DNA of 64,000 nt, from positions 1,116,001-1,180,000 of the forward strand of contig NZ_KB905899.1 in the NCBI RefSeq assembly GCF_000381085.1, read 5' to 3'. The notes beneath the pieces are model-generated. The model was not told the DNA's origin. It made no database searches and saw only the letters and a program-made list of their open reading frames with translations. Source of the stretch: Thiomicrorhabdus arctica DSM 13458. GTDB lineage: Bacteria > Pseudomonadota > Gammaproteobacteria > Thiomicrospirales > Thiomicrospiraceae. Shown one piece after another: positions 45,472-56,201 of this stretch. Both the position numbers and the translations under genes were made by a program. The stretch's first letter is position 1. Each line of letters begins with the position of its first letter.

Positions 45472-46169
45472 CAATTCCATCCAGTTTGATTGAGTGCTTT
45501 ATACATCAATTCAGCTCGAATCCAATCTTCTGGTGTATCCATATCCTGGACTAAATATCTTGGTAAAACAAAGGGGGAAGCTGATTCTGAAAAAATAGGG
45601 ATTTTCTGTTTAAATGCCTCTGGCATACCCCAGTAGAACTGACCTGCATCATGATAGGATTCTTCTAAATCCTGAGAGCGTTTATTAAAGTTTTCAGGGT
45701 GAAACATTTCCAGACGATTTGTTCTGGTAATTTTCAGCGCTCGTTGAATAGGTGATGCAAAAGGTGTCACACTAAAACAATAATCAGCTTGACTGTCTTG
45801 AAGTTGCTGAAAGGCATTTTTTAAAATTTCGGGGGTCACAAAAGGTGCTGTCGCATAAAGACAACAAACCATTTGAGGCGCTACATCATTTTCTTCAAAC
45901 CACTCTACAGCCTGTTTAATAACCGGAATAGTTCCAGCATAATCATTCGCAAGTCCCTCTGGTCGTAGAAATGGGGTTTCAGCACCATACTTACGAGCTA
46001 CTTCTGCGATTTCTTCATCATCGGTTGAAACAATGATTCTGTCAAAACAGCCACTCTTTAGCGCTGCCTCAATAGAATAAGCAATGATTGGTTTGCCAAG
46101 AAAATTCTTAATATTCTTACGTGGAATACGTTTACTACCCCCTCTCGCGGGAATGATGCAAAGCTTCAT
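45471..46169 (-). CDS. pseF: Pseudaminic acid cytidylyltransferase PseF
   Basis: Activates pseudaminic acid as the CMP-sugar. Cytidylyltransferase fold with CIIPARGGSKRIPRKNIKNF, PIIAYSIEAAL, IIVSTDDEEIAEVA and the later HDAGQFYWG motif, the PseF form of the family. 232 residues. It overlaps pseC by four bases (ATGA) and pseGH by one. Confidence 0.93.
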   Translation of the reverse strand: MKLCIIPARGGSKRIPRKNIKNFLGKPIIAYSIEAALKSGCFDRIIVSTDDEEIAEVARKYGAETPFLRPEGLANDYAGTIPVIKQAVEWFEENDVAPQMVCCLYATAPFVTPEILKNAFQQLQDSQADYCFSVTPFASPIQRALKITRTNRLEMFHPENFNKRSQDLEESYHDAGQFYWGMPEAFKQKIPIFSESASPFVLPRYLVQDMDTPEDWIRAELMYKALNQTGWN

Positions 46170-47329
46170 ATCAAATCTCGCTCTAAGAGCTCAATGATCC
46201 TGTTTTGATCCTGAAGAGTCATGGCATGAAACACGGGAATGCTGATGACCTGTTGATAATAAGCTTCTGCCAAAGGAAAACTCCCCTCCGCAAAGCCCAT
46301 TTTTTGATAATAAGGCTGAGTGTGCACGGGAATATAATGAATATTTACCCCAATACCATCTTCACGAAGCGCTTTGTACACCTCTGCACGGGTTTTAAAA
46401 ATAAGATCCGTTTGAATTAGAATCGGATACAGGTGAAAGGAAGAGTCGCTGTCAGCATGTTGAAAAGGTAACACCAAAGGCAGGTTATGTAAAAGTTCAT
46501 CATAGCGTTTAGCAAAGGCTTTGCGAGTGCCGACAAACTCGTCAACTCGCTGCATTTGACTCACCCCTAGGGCCGCTTGCATCTCAGTCATTCTGTAGTT
46601 AAAACCCAAATCTACTTGTTGATAGTACCAAGCGCCTTCAGTTTCTAACGATTTAGTCATCAAATGTGGTTCACGGGTCACTCCATGACTGCGAAGCAAC
46701 TGCATTCTTTCAGCTAAAACCGATTGATTAGTGGTCGCTATTCCGCCTTCACCCGTGGTCACTATTTTGACTGGATGAAAACTAAACACTGTAATATCAG
46801 AATACTGACAACCCCCTACCGACTTTCCTAAATACTTACCACCAATGGCGTGTGCTGCATCTTCAATAATTTTAAAGCCATACTCCAGACTTAAGGCATG
46901 GATCTCCCGCATTTCACAAGATTGGCCTGCGAAGTGTACCGGAATCAAAATTTTAGGCAGTGTATTGCTCAACTTGGCCTGTTTGAGCTTATGCTCTAAG
47001 GCCTCAACGGACATATTATAGGTATGCGGATTAATGTCCACGAAGTCAACTTGTGCCCCACAATACAAGGCACAGTTGGCCGAGGCAACAAAGGTATTGG
47101 GACTGGTCCAAAGCCAGTCGCCTTCGCCTAAACCGAGTGCTAAACAGGCGACATGCAGTGCAGATGTGGCACTGTTCACGGCCACGCCATATTTAGCCCC
47201 ACAATAGCTTGCCACTGTTTCTTCAAACAATGGTACTTGAGGCCCTTGTGTCAGATAATCAGACTTTAAAACGTCAACAACGGCATCAATATCTGCTTGA
47301 GAAATATCTTGTCTACCATAAGGAATCAT
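46166..47329 (-). CDS. pseC: UDP-4-amino-4,6-dideoxy-AltNAc aminotransferase PseC
   Basis: PLP-dependent aminotransferase that puts the amino group on C4 in the second step of the pathway. 387 residues of the DegT/DnrJ/EryC1 family: YGVAVNSATSALHVACLALG, WTSPNTFVASANCALYCGA, FKIIEDAAHAIGG and the PLP lysine in VFSFHPVKIVTTGEGG. Start at the ATG at 47329 (MIPYGRQD) rather than the adjacent TTG. It lies 12 bases after pseB. Confidence 0.93.
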   Translation of the reverse strand: MIPYGRQDISQADIDAVVDVLKSDYLTQGPQVPLFEETVASYCGAKYGVAVNSATSALHVACLALGLGEGDWLWTSPNTFVASANCALYCGAQVDFVDINPHTYNMSVEALEHKLKQAKLSNTLPKILIPVHFAGQSCEMREIHALSLEYGFKIIEDAAHAIGGKYLGKSVGGCQYSDITVFSFHPVKIVTTGEGGIATTNQSVLAERMQLLRSHGVTREPHLMTKSLETEGAWYYQQVDLGFNYRMTEMQAALGVSQMQRVDEFVGTRKAFAKRYDELLHNLPLVLPFQHADSDSSFHLYPILIQTDLIFKTRAEVYKALREDGIGVNIHYIPVHTQPYYQKMGFAEGSFPLAEAYYQQVISIPVFHAMTLQDQNRIIELLERDLI

Positions 47330-47341
47330 CAAGTTAATACC

Positions 47342-48346
<1,005 letters not shown>

Positions 48347-48379
48347 TTATCTTGGGAGAATTTAGAAATATACTTATTT

Positions 48380-49606
48380 TTACGCGTTTAAGCCTAATAA
48401 ATCACGGTATCGATTTTTGGCTTTCAGGACCTTATCTAAATAAAGTCTTGCCTCAATGGACTGATGTTCATACCTTAAGGTACGATAAACTTGCTTAGGG
48501 TGCAACTGATTCACCCGCATAATTGCGATTTCGGGCGTTTTACCGAACAATTTAAGAGTATTAGAGATGCCTCCATTATAAGACGATATAGACAACATCT
48601 CTTTAGCTTCAAGATTATCTACGCCTTGAAGGTATTCGTGTGTTAATAAACCCATATAAGCAGTGCCCATTCTGATATTATTCTGCGCATCAAACAATTC
48701 ATCCTGTCCGGGCTGGCCTTTTTTACCGTCGACATATTGGTAGACATCTCTACCTGCTGTTTCCGCTTTTAACTGCATTAAACCTAATGCATTTGATTTA
48801 CTCACTGCAGATGGATTAAAGGCACTTTCCACCTCTATAATGGCAAAAACTAGATCTTCTGAAACTTTAAAACGTGTCGCGTAATCCTCTACCCAGCTTT
48901 TATACTTTTCAACGTTAATGGGTAATTTTATTCCGATCAATGGGATGTGCACCACAGTAAATTTCAGGCCTGTATCATCGATCTCACTGGTATGCTTTTT
49001 AAGTATGTATTCAGCATAGGCACTGGCCTCAACGGGATATCTAATTGCATGCCCGTACTGATTTCTAATTTTTTTATAATAAAATGGTTCGTACTGGCTT
49101 TTAATCGAATTCAAGCTTAATAAATTAGTTTCATCGACCTCTGACTCTCCAAGCAAGACTTTGCTAATGGCACGCTTTAAATTTTCCTTAGAGGCTAAAG
49201 TGGCTGGAAACTCGAGCACCAATTCATTGGCATATTCAATAAAAGTAGGCGAAGCTAATAGTTCACTATTTTTCGGGTTCAGTAATATTTCAGCATGACC
49301 AGGCGCAGTAGAAGAAGCATTTGACGAGATTTTGACGCTTTCTGGCACAATGGGTATAGCATTTGACTGATTGCTATCAAACCCGCTATTTTCTTCTAAG
49401 TGGACAAAACCAACGGCCATTTTAGGTATTTCACTGCTACTAATCGAGCGTATACTACCGTAACTAACTACTTGATTTACAATTACATTTTTATTAGATT
49501 TACTAAAAACCAGCCAGTTTTGAAGGCTCGATACATAACTGCCCGCTAACATCAGCATAAAACTGAGAATGAACAGAATTGAGAATGATAAGGTTTGGGT
49601 TTTCAC
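48380..49606 (-). CDS. Lytic transglycosylase (SLT/MltC-like) next to flagellar genes
   Basis: Membrane-anchored peptidoglycan-cleaving enzyme of 408 residues. An N-terminal helix (FSILFILSFMLMLAGSYVSS) is followed by a poorly conserved region and a C-terminal transglycosylase domain with the catalytic glutamate in FAIIEVESAFNPSAVS, the motif ALGLMQLKAETAGRD, and SSYNGG, as in MltC. FlgJ here lacks its muramidase half, so this enzyme may open the wall for the rod; that is inference. The start is a GTG at 49606, whose binding site GGAGG is the 3' arm of the flgL terminator. Confidence 0.88.
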   Translation of the reverse strand: MKTQTLSFSILFILSFMLMLAGSYVSSLQNWLVFSKSNKNVIVNQVVSYGSIRSISSSEIPKMAVGFVHLEENSGFDSNQSNAIPIVPESVKISSNASSTAPGHAEILLNPKNSELLASPTFIEYANELVLEFPATLASKENLKRAISKVLLGESEVDETNLLSLNSIKSQYEPFYYKKIRNQYGHAIRYPVEASAYAEYILKKHTSEIDDTGLKFTVVHIPLIGIKLPINVEKYKSWVEDYATRFKVSEDLVFAIIEVESAFNPSAVSKSNALGLMQLKAETAGRDVYQYVDGKKGQPGQDELFDAQNNIRMGTAYMGLLTHEYLQGVDNLEAKEMLSISSYNGGISNTLKLFGKTPEIAIMRVNQLHPKQVYRTLRYEHQSIEARLYLDKVLKAKNRYRDLLGLNA

Positions 49607-49634
49607 AAAAAAGCCTCCGGTTAGGAGGCTTTTA
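49607..49634 (-). terminator. Terminator after flgL that also holds the transglycosylase binding site
   Basis: AAAAGCCTCC-TAACC-GGAGGCTTTTTT on the minus strand: ten pairs, then T6. The GTG start of the next gene begins on the base right after the T tract, so GGAGG is both hairpin arm and Shine-Dalgarno sequence, seven bases from the GTG. Confidence 0.85.
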
Positions 49635-49697
49635 GCAAAAGAAAGGCCAATTCAAAATAATGCATTGCAAAGATATTAAATCTACTGCAAATCAAGC

Positions 49698-50726
49698 CTA
49701 TCTAAGGTAATCAAACAGCGACATAGACTGTACGCGGGTAAAGACTTGTTGAGCCATATCTAATGCATTTTGACTTTTTGTCAGGTCGGTGACACCTTTT
49801 ACAATATCCATATCTTCCAAGCCCATTCGGCGCTCTTCAAGCGCTATTTTAAAAGATTCGCCGGCATTATACTGAGCCTCAATTCTATTCTGCCGGCCAC
49901 CAATTTCAGCGCGTACTACAGACAATTGTTGAATACCACCTAATAGATCATCTAATGCTCCAGCTGGAGGCGCGGAACCTGTACTTAAGGAGTTTTTGAG
50001 CTCAACAAGGACATTCAAAACATTAGAATCAGGTGTACCAGTGAAAGCGGTTGTCGTATTTATCCCAAAGACCTTTTCTCCATTATCTGCTATTCGCACC
50101 CGACTAGAATCCCCTTTATCATCTGCTGTGAGTCGATTATCGGCATCAAAACCAATTTGCACAAAACGCGAACCGTAACCTGCTAACTCATCATAAACAG
50201 GTGTAACACCATCAGACTCAAACTGCCCAATAGCATTGGTGCTCCCAATATAAGCGTAATATCCAGGATTATTCACATCTTCTACAAATGCTTGTTCGGC
50301 TTGAACACTACTTCCAGCAAAAATCAACTCACCCTCTGAGTTTCGATAATTCATCATGCCTTTGGTTTGTTGAAGAATCTGGTCAACTTCTGCTGCTGCT
50401 GCCTGACGATCCGTGGCCGAATAGGTATCGTTGGACATTTGGATGGCCAACTCTCGCGCTCTTTGTAGTTGCGTAATCGAATCCGCAATCGCCGTTTCTT
50501 CTTGCACTAACTGTGATTTCGCAAAATCACCATTTTTGGCGTATTGATCAATCGTGCTCATCGTGCGGTTCAATGAATGTATCTGATTGGTTGCAACAGG
50601 ATCATCGCTCGCAGCATTGACACGTTTACCAGTGCTTAATTTAAGCTGTGCATCCAATACATCGGCTTGATGCTTCTGAATTGAGTTAATCCCTTGACTC
50701 TGAAATTGGTTGGTTGAAACTCTCAT
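49698..50726 (-). CDS. flgL: Hook-filament junction protein FlgL (HAP3)
   Basis: Second junction protein between hook and filament. 342 residues. The N-terminal flagellin-like part reads MRVSTNQFQSQGINSIQKHQ, LKLSTGKRVNAASDDPVATN; the C-terminal end has MGLEDMDIVKGVTDLTKSQN and ALDMAQQVFTRVQSMSLFDY. It follows flgK by five bases and is closed by a strong terminator. Confidence 0.95.
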   Translation of the reverse strand: MRVSTNQFQSQGINSIQKHQADVLDAQLKLSTGKRVNAASDDPVATNQIHSLNRTMSTIDQYAKNGDFAKSQLVQEETAIADSITQLQRARELAIQMSNDTYSATDRQAAAAEVDQILQQTKGMMNYRNSEGELIFAGSSVQAEQAFVEDVNNPGYYAYIGSTNAIGQFESDGVTPVYDELAGYGSRFVQIGFDADNRLTADDKGDSSRVRIADNGEKVFGINTTTAFTGTPDSNVLNVLVELKNSLSTGSAPPAGALDDLLGGIQQLSVVRAEIGGRQNRIEAQYNAGESFKIALEERRMGLEDMDIVKGVTDLTKSQNALDMAQQVFTRVQSMSLFDYLR

Positions 50727-50731
50727 CTCGA

Positions 50732-52588
50732 TTATCCTCTAATCGTACTTAATATCGTTTGAAACAAAGATTGAGAGGTCGCAATAATTTGTGCGGCCGC
50801 TTCATAAGCTTGTTGAAATTTAATTAAATTTGCGGCCTCTTCATCTAAACTCACACCCGAATAGGACTCTCTTTGATCATTTATTTGCTGAAAGACATTC
50901 GTCTGCGCGGTTAATTGAATATCGGAGCTACGAACATACATCCCAATATTGGTCGCCATTTTGGAATAGCCGCCGAGTAGGGTTTCAGACGCTTTACCAC
51001 TATCATTAGCTAATAATAATTTGGCGGATTCTAAGCTTGCCATATTAGCCATATTGACATTGTCTCCCACGGCAGCTGGCGCAGGACTTTCATCCGCTAA
51101 CCCAGCAACACCCGTATCAACTGGACTTTGACCTCGAGTTGCAAGCCCTTCAGGATCGGTCATTTTTGTTGCAAAATTTGAGAGCATTTCTTGATGAGGT
51201 TTCACTAAAAAACTATCGCCTGAACTTGCCGCTGCAACACCATTTAAATCAAATGCTAATCCATCTAACTGAAACACGCCTGGTTTCGCTAGAGATTCAA
51301 CAGCAGAAGCGGTTAAGTTCTCTCCCGTTTGATAGTCAAAAAATGAAAAATTAGCTGGCGTCGCACCATCTGATGTTATTTCATATTCACGGGCTTCAAA
51401 TTGCCCAACCGCTGTAAAGGCGTTTTTCAGGTAATCTTCTTTATTTCCGAACGTTGCTGGCTGAGCATTCAAAGCAGGAAGAACGGCTGTATTATTGTAT
51501 GGAGGTTCAGAAACCCCTACATTCGGATTAAAGCTGACCAAGAGATTAGAGCCATCTGCCGTTCCACTATTTGTGGCATTATTGATCGCCGTTATTTCCA
51601 ACGGAGCAAATAAATCTCCACCTGCAGCCCCGTTAATATCGTAGCCCTGATAATGTTGCCAGTTCATGGATGATGTTAAACCATTTAAGGTAAGACCCAG
51701 ATCAATTTGTGCCTTATCGAGTAAATTATCTCTAAAATCAAGAACCCCACCCAACTGACCGCCATTAATGCTATCACTGACAACCTGCCTTTGCCCACCC
51801 AATGTCATATAGACCTCAGTGCGATTTTCATCACTATAAGGCCCTAAACCTGTTTCTAATCGAGTCAGTGTATTATCACTCAACAAAGGCAACTTCCCAT
51901 TGCCAGTATGAATGTCAATGCGGCCGTTATCTTGAGAAAAGGTAGTAATATCAATATATTGACTAAGCTCCAGAATCGCTTGATTTCGCTGATCCAACAA
52001 ATCGTTAGGGGGTTGACGACCATTATTATTGGCACTTTCTACCTGGAGATTGATGGCTTGAACCGTTTCTAAACGATTATTGATTTCCACAGCCAAACCT
52101 GAAACCTGACCATTCACTTGAGCTTGAGTCTCTTTCATAACCGACGTTAAGTTACTGATATGGCTTTCTAAATTACTGGCCTCGTCAATCACTAATTGTC
52201 GACTGGTATTAGAAGTGGGATTGCCTGCAAGATTTTGCAAGGAGTCAAAATAACTTTGCATGAATTGCTGAATACCTTGGTCGTTACTCGCAACAATGCC
52301 TTCAACCTGACTACCTAGCTGCAACTGAGTATCATAACGTTCAACCTGAGACTGACTACTCACCAGTTGAGTTTGAATGTAGTTGGCATACACACGCTCA
52401 ACACTATCGACCTTTGAACCGCCACCCAAAAAACCTGTACCTGTCACGCCTGGCGAATTGCTTGAAATCTCTGCACGTTGTCGCGTGTAACCTTCAGTTG
52501 ACACATTTGCAACGTTATGACTGGTCACATTTAACGCCGTTTTAAAGGTATTGGTTGCAATCGATCCAATGGTTAGCATATCAGCCAT
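50732..52588 (-). CDS. flgK: Hook-filament junction protein FlgK (HAP1)
   Basis: 618 residues. N-terminal MADMLTIGSIATNTFKTALN followed by VTSHNVANVSTEGYTRQRAE, and the C-terminal SGVSLDEEAANLIKFQQAYE with AAAQIIATSQSLFQTIL, the paired ends that all axial proteins share. The middle is variable. It sits between flgJ and flgL, as is usual. Confidence 0.96.
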   Translation of the reverse strand: MADMLTIGSIATNTFKTALNVTSHNVANVSTEGYTRQRAEISSNSPGVTGTGFLGGGSKVDSVERVYANYIQTQLVSSQSQVERYDTQLQLGSQVEGIVASNDQGIQQFMQSYFDSLQNLAGNPTSNTSRQLVIDEASNLESHISNLTSVMKETQAQVNGQVSGLAVEINNRLETVQAINLQVESANNNGRQPPNDLLDQRNQAILELSQYIDITTFSQDNGRIDIHTGNGKLPLLSDNTLTRLETGLGPYSDENRTEVYMTLGGQRQVVSDSINGGQLGGVLDFRDNLLDKAQIDLGLTLNGLTSSMNWQHYQGYDINGAAGGDLFAPLEITAINNATNSGTADGSNLLVSFNPNVGVSEPPYNNTAVLPALNAQPATFGNKEDYLKNAFTAVGQFEAREYEITSDGATPANFSFFDYQTGENLTASAVESLAKPGVFQLDGLAFDLNGVAAASSGDSFLVKPHQEMLSNFATKMTDPEGLATRGQSPVDTGVAGLADESPAPAAVGDNVNMANMASLESAKLLLANDSGKASETLLGGYSKMATNIGMYVRSSDIQLTAQTNVFQQINDQRESYSGVSLDEEAANLIKFQQAYEAAAQIIATSQSLFQTILSTIRG

Positions 52589-52629
52589 ATTTAAATTCCT
52601 TCTCTCTGGTCATCGTCACAAGCATCGAG

Positions 52630-53115
52630 TTACTTTAAATTATTATTTGTTATGTTTCTTAAAGCTAACGCATGTTCTGTTGAGCCTACCCGCCCTGTTA
52701 CAGTTTGTTGGGGGGAAACGTCCGCGACTGTTTCATCTGCATGTTTAATTTGCATTGACGGATGAATGCTCTTACCAAGCTGCTCAACTATATTATCGGC
52801 AAACCCTAGCGTTCCTTTAGAAGATAAGTTCAATGATAACTGTTTATCAGACCAATCTTTATAAAAATCACCCTGGCCGCCGTCAAGCCAACCTTCATCA
52901 AAGCTGACTTTTCTGGCCTCTTTTAGGATCTGCTGCACAAAAATGGCTTCGAATTGCTCTGCAACTGGCCTCAATGCAGACTCTTGGTCATCTCGAGCTT
53001 TTTTCTTTAAATCGCTCAGCGCATTAACATCTGTATAGTTGTGATATGCCTGAGCGGAAGAGGACTGATTTGGTTGCAAACTGTCCAAATTTGGTTTTAC
53101 ATTTGAAAGTTCCAT
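52630..53115 (-). CDS. flgJ: FlgJ, rod-assembly domain only
   Basis: 161 residues. The N-terminal rod-binding domain is present: ALRPVAEQFEAIFVQQILKE, DFYKDWSDKQLSLNLSSKGT (abridged), and LGFADNIVEQL. The C-terminal muramidase (glucosaminidase) domain found in enteric and Vibrio FlgJ (over 300 residues) is absent, so it is a single-domain form. It lies between flgI and flgK. Cell-wall cutting would have to come from another enzyme; the transglycosylase at 48380 is the nearest candidate. Confidence 0.92.
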   Translation of the reverse strand: MELSNVKPNLDSLQPNQSSSAQAYHNYTDVNALSDLKKKARDDQESALRPVAEQFEAIFVQQILKEARKVSFDEGWLDGGQGDFYKDWSDKQLSLNLSSKGTLGFADNIVEQLGKSIHPSMQIKHADETVADVSPQQTVTGRVGSTEHALALRNITNNNLK

Positions 53116-53135
53116 ACTATTTCTCCAGATCGCGT

Positions 53136-54236
53136 CTAAATAATCATTAAGTCGGCTTTTAAAGCACCAGACTGTTTGAGGGCTTCAAGAATGGCGACGA
53201 GATCTCCAGGAGCCGCGCCGACTTTATTGACAGCCTGCACAATATCATCCAATGAAGCTCCTTTAGGAAATTTAAACATATGACCTTTACCACCCGACTG
53301 GATATCGACCACCGAGTTTGGTGTGACTGCGGTATTGCCTCCTGCCAAAGGATTAGGCTGGGACGTTCCATAAGATTCCGTTATTTTAACGGTTAAACCA
53401 CCATGTGTAATCGCCGCAGGGCTTACTCGCACATTCTGACCAATGACTACGGTGCCCGTCCTCGAGTTAACGATGATTCTGGCAGACTCTTCACCAGGCA
53501 CAACTTCAATATTTTCTAACATCGATAAAAATGCAACACGCTGATTCGTGATTCTTGGCGCCAACACCTCTACCGTATTGCCATCAACCGCACTTGCAGT
53601 ACCGGCACCTAATTTTTTATTAATGGCATTAACTAAATGAGTAGCGGTTGTAAAATCTGAACTTTTCAAATTCAAACTAATGGTGTTGCCTAAGTCGAAT
53701 CCAGTCGTTACCGTTCTTTCAACCATGGCGCCATTAGGAACACGACCGACGCTTGGGATATTAATGGTAATACGCGAACCATCCGCTCCACTGGCGTCTA
53801 GGCCACCCACCACTAAGTTACCCTGAGCTAACGCATACACATTACCATCAACCCCTTTTAAAGGCGTTAAGATCAAAGTACCACCACGCAAGCTTTTGGC
53901 ATTACCCAATGAAGAAACTGTGATATCGATTTTTTGTCCCGGCTTTGCAAAGGCAGGTAATTCGGCATGCACGGCCACAGCTGCAATGTTTTTTGCCTTG
54001 GTTTTCACCCCAGATGGCATATGAATTCCAAATTTATTCAACATGCTTAACAAGCTCTGTTCAGCAAAAGGCGTTTTATCCCCTGAACCTGTTAAACCAA
54101 CCACCAAGCCGTAACCAATCAACTGGTTGGCTCGGACGCCGCCAACATTAGCGATGTCTTTAACGCGTTCAGCGTAACTATAACTGCTCCAAACCATCAA
54201 CAGTGTCAAAATCATGACAAACTTTCGTGTGAACAT
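53136..54236 (-). CDS. flgI: Flagellar P-ring protein FlgI
   Basis: Periplasmic ring protein. 366 residues from the ATG at 54236, with AAGGGG six bases upstream and a signal peptide ([18 protein letters not shown]). Signatures: [39 protein letters not shown] and [20 protein letters not shown]. The frame is open further upstream to 54284 but without a binding site. It is separated from flgH by about 300 bases holding a 24-base palindrome. Confidence 0.95.
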   Translation of the reverse strand: MFTRKFVMILTLLMVWSSYSYAERVKDIANVGGVRANQLIGYGLVVGLTGSGDKTPFAEQSLLSMLNKFGIHMPSGVKTKAKNIAAVAVHAELPAFAKPGQKIDITVSSLGNAKSLRGGTLILTPLKGVDGNVYALAQGNLVVGGLDASGADGSRITINIPSVGRVPNGAMVERTVTTGFDLGNTISLNLKSSDFTTATHLVNAINKKLGAGTASAVDGNTVEVLAPRITNQRVAFLSMLENIEVVPGEESARIIVNSRTGTVVIGQNVRVSPAAITHGGLTVKITESYGTSQPNPLAGGNTAVTPNSVVDIQSGGKGHMFKFPKGASLDDIVQAVNKVGAAPGDLVAILEALKQSGALKADLMII

Positions 54237-54284
54237 TGGAATCCCCTTGGAACCATTACTTTCTGGTAAGTATTTGTTTTGCAT

Positions 54285-54540
54285 ATTTATTATTATAGAC
54301 CCTTGATAGGGTCAACAATAACATAGCACTTGATATGCCAATAGTGCAAAAGGCATTAAAGAAATAGAGACACTGGCCGTTAATAAAAAAATAAGATGAC
54401 AAAGATTCGAAAAAAACGGAAAAATTTACATAAACTGACCAGGCCTGGTCAGTTTGAAAATGGCGTGATAAGAGAAACCTATTGAACTATTCACACCAAC
54501 CAGCCAGGCCTTATTTTAAAACCAGCTAAGATAAATAAGC
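54285..54540. other. flgH-flgI intergenic region
   Basis: A 256-base AT-rich gap inside an otherwise tight flgFGHIJKL run. It contains a perfect 24-base palindrome (54432-54455) and, about 50 bases nearer flgH, the related piece CCAGGCCT (54503-54510). No RpoN or FliA site was seen. The palindrome could form a stem in RNA, but there is no T tract. Confidence 0.7.
54432..54455. repeat. Perfect 24-base palindrome with ACCAGGCCTGGT core
   Basis: The half AAACTGACCAGG is followed directly by its exact reverse complement CCTGGTCAGTTT, with no spacer. It is the most symmetrical of five copies of ACCAGGCCTGGT in the window. Confidence 0.95.
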
Positions 54541-55269
54541 TTACCAAGGCCAATACTTAGATAGCCACCTGGTACCAACACCCGCTCGAGCATTATCACC
54601 TGACATACCAACATCTTTATAAACCAAACGTACATCCGCAACCTTCACGGATGAGATGGTATTATCTGGTTGAATGTCTTCTGGGCGAATAATACCTGCA
54701 AACTGAACGACCTCTTCACCGTCTTGAATTGTAATCCACTTTTCACCTCGAACAACCAAATTACCATTCGAAATAACCTCAACCACGGTCACGGCAATCG
54801 AGCCTTTTAAACTTGAGTTCTGCTTAACATTACTTTTGCCTGAAAATGAACCAGCTGAACCGTAACCAACCGATAACCCTTGCAATGGCGCTGTAATGCC
54901 ATTCACAAGCTGACCCACGACATTATTTGGTGTGGAAACGCTAAACGGTGATTTCACGCCATAGTCTTGATTATTCGATTTATCGTATTTTGTTTCATCT
55001 TTTTTATTAGCAGACATCGTTTCTGACAGATCAATGGTAATGATATCACCAATTCGATGCGCTCTTGAATCATCAAATAATGTCATTGCACCCGTCTGAT
55101 AGAGAGAACCATTTTTAGGTTGCGCGGCTTGTGGGATATTCGTAGGATAACTTGGCGAATAGTCCATTTTTTGCATACGCTCTGGCGCACTGCTACAGCC
55201 TGATAACACAACGGATGCAAAAATAATTGCACTTGCTAACTTGACCATTTCTTTAATTTTACGATTCAT
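54541..55269 (-). CDS. flgH: Flagellar L-ring lipoprotein FlgH
   Basis: Outer-membrane ring protein. 242 residues from the ATG at 55269 (AGGGAG eight bases upstream). Lipoprotein signal with lipobox LSGC (ASAIIFASVVLSGCSSAPER). Conserved parts: MTLFDDSRAHRIGDIITIDL, LVVRGEKWITIQDGEEVVQF and AGIIRPEDIQPDNTISS. The frame is open upstream to 55365, but that part lacks a signal sequence. Confidence 0.95.
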   Translation of the reverse strand: MNRKIKEMVKLASAIIFASVVLSGCSSAPERMQKMDYSPSYPTNIPQAAQPKNGSLYQTGAMTLFDDSRAHRIGDIITIDLSETMSANKKDETKYDKSNNQDYGVKSPFSVSTPNNVVGQLVNGITAPLQGLSVGYGSAGSFSGKSNVKQNSSLKGSIAVTVVEVISNGNLVVRGEKWITIQDGEEVVQFAGIIRPEDIQPDNTISSVKVADVRLVYKDVGMSGDNARAGVGTRWLSKYWPW

Positions 55270-55392
55270 TTTAAGACTCCCTGCATCCTGAATGACACGA
55301 TCTCTAACGGAGGATTTAGACTTTAAAAAATACTCATGGCTTATTTTGAACGAGGCCCATTGCACTTAAATCCATTTCGTTAAACTCGCTGA

Positions 55393-56184
55393 TTAGGTAT
55401 TATTGTTTAAGTACTGCATCATGCCATCCGCCGCTGAAATGGCTTTAGAGTTCATTTCATATGTTCGCTGAGCTTCAATCATTCCGATTAACTCTTCGAC
55501 CGTATTAACATTAGAAGATTCGAGCGCGCCTTGGGTTAAACCACCGGCTTCTGCGGTTTGTGGATTATTGATATTTGCGGTACCGCTGGCGGTAGTCTCT
55601 TTATAAAAGTTATGCCCTATCGATTCAAGCCCGGCCGGATTAATAAAAGTCGCCAACTCTATTTGGCCTACTTGATTTTGTGCAACATTACCCGGCTGGG
55701 TCACATAAACCCCACCATCTCGAGTAATTGAAATACTCGTTGCATCTTGCGGGACATTGACATTTGGTTCGAGTAAGTAACCAGAGGAGGTCACCACATC
55801 ACCATTTTGATTCATCTGAAAGGAACCATCACGTGTATACATTAAATTTCCATCCTGGTCTAAGGATTGAAAAAAACCTTTACCTTCAATAGCCACATCC
55901 AATTGGTTATCGGTCACCATCAAATTACCTTGAGTATGAATCTTCTGTACACCAATCGCTTTCACCCCCGTTCCTAATTGCAAACCAGAAGGCAGTGTAT
56001 TGGTTTCATCTTGGGTTGCTTGCGCACCTGGCTGACGAACATTTTGATACAGTAAATCATCAAACTCCGCCCGTCCTGCCTTATACGCATAAGTATTGGC
56101 GTTGGCTAAGTTGTTGGAAATAGCCGCTAAACGAAACTGCTGTGCTTCTAAACCAGTTTTCGCTATATAAAGTGCTCTGTTCAT
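55393..56184 (-). CDS. flgG: Flagellar distal rod protein FlgG
   Basis: 263 residues. N-terminal MNRALYIAKTGLEAQQFRLA and AISNNLANANTYAYKAGRAE, a central DVAIEGKGFFQSLDQDGNLM, and C-terminal NVNTVEELIGMIEAQRTYEM followed by NSKAISAADGMMQYL. These are the standard FlgG signatures. It follows flgF by 17 bases. Confidence 0.96.
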   Translation of the reverse strand: MNRALYIAKTGLEAQQFRLAAISNNLANANTYAYKAGRAEFDDLLYQNVRQPGAQATQDETNTLPSGLQLGTGVKAIGVQKIHTQGNLMVTDNQLDVAIEGKGFFQSLDQDGNLMYTRDGSFQMNQNGDVVTSSGYLLEPNVNVPQDATSISITRDGGVYVTQPGNVAQNQVGQIELATFINPAGLESIGHNFYKETTASGTANINNPQTAEAGGLTQGALESSNVNTVEELIGMIEAQRTYEMNSKAISAADGMMQYLNNNT

Positions 56185-56201
56185 TTTTCTATCTCCTTAA
56201 C

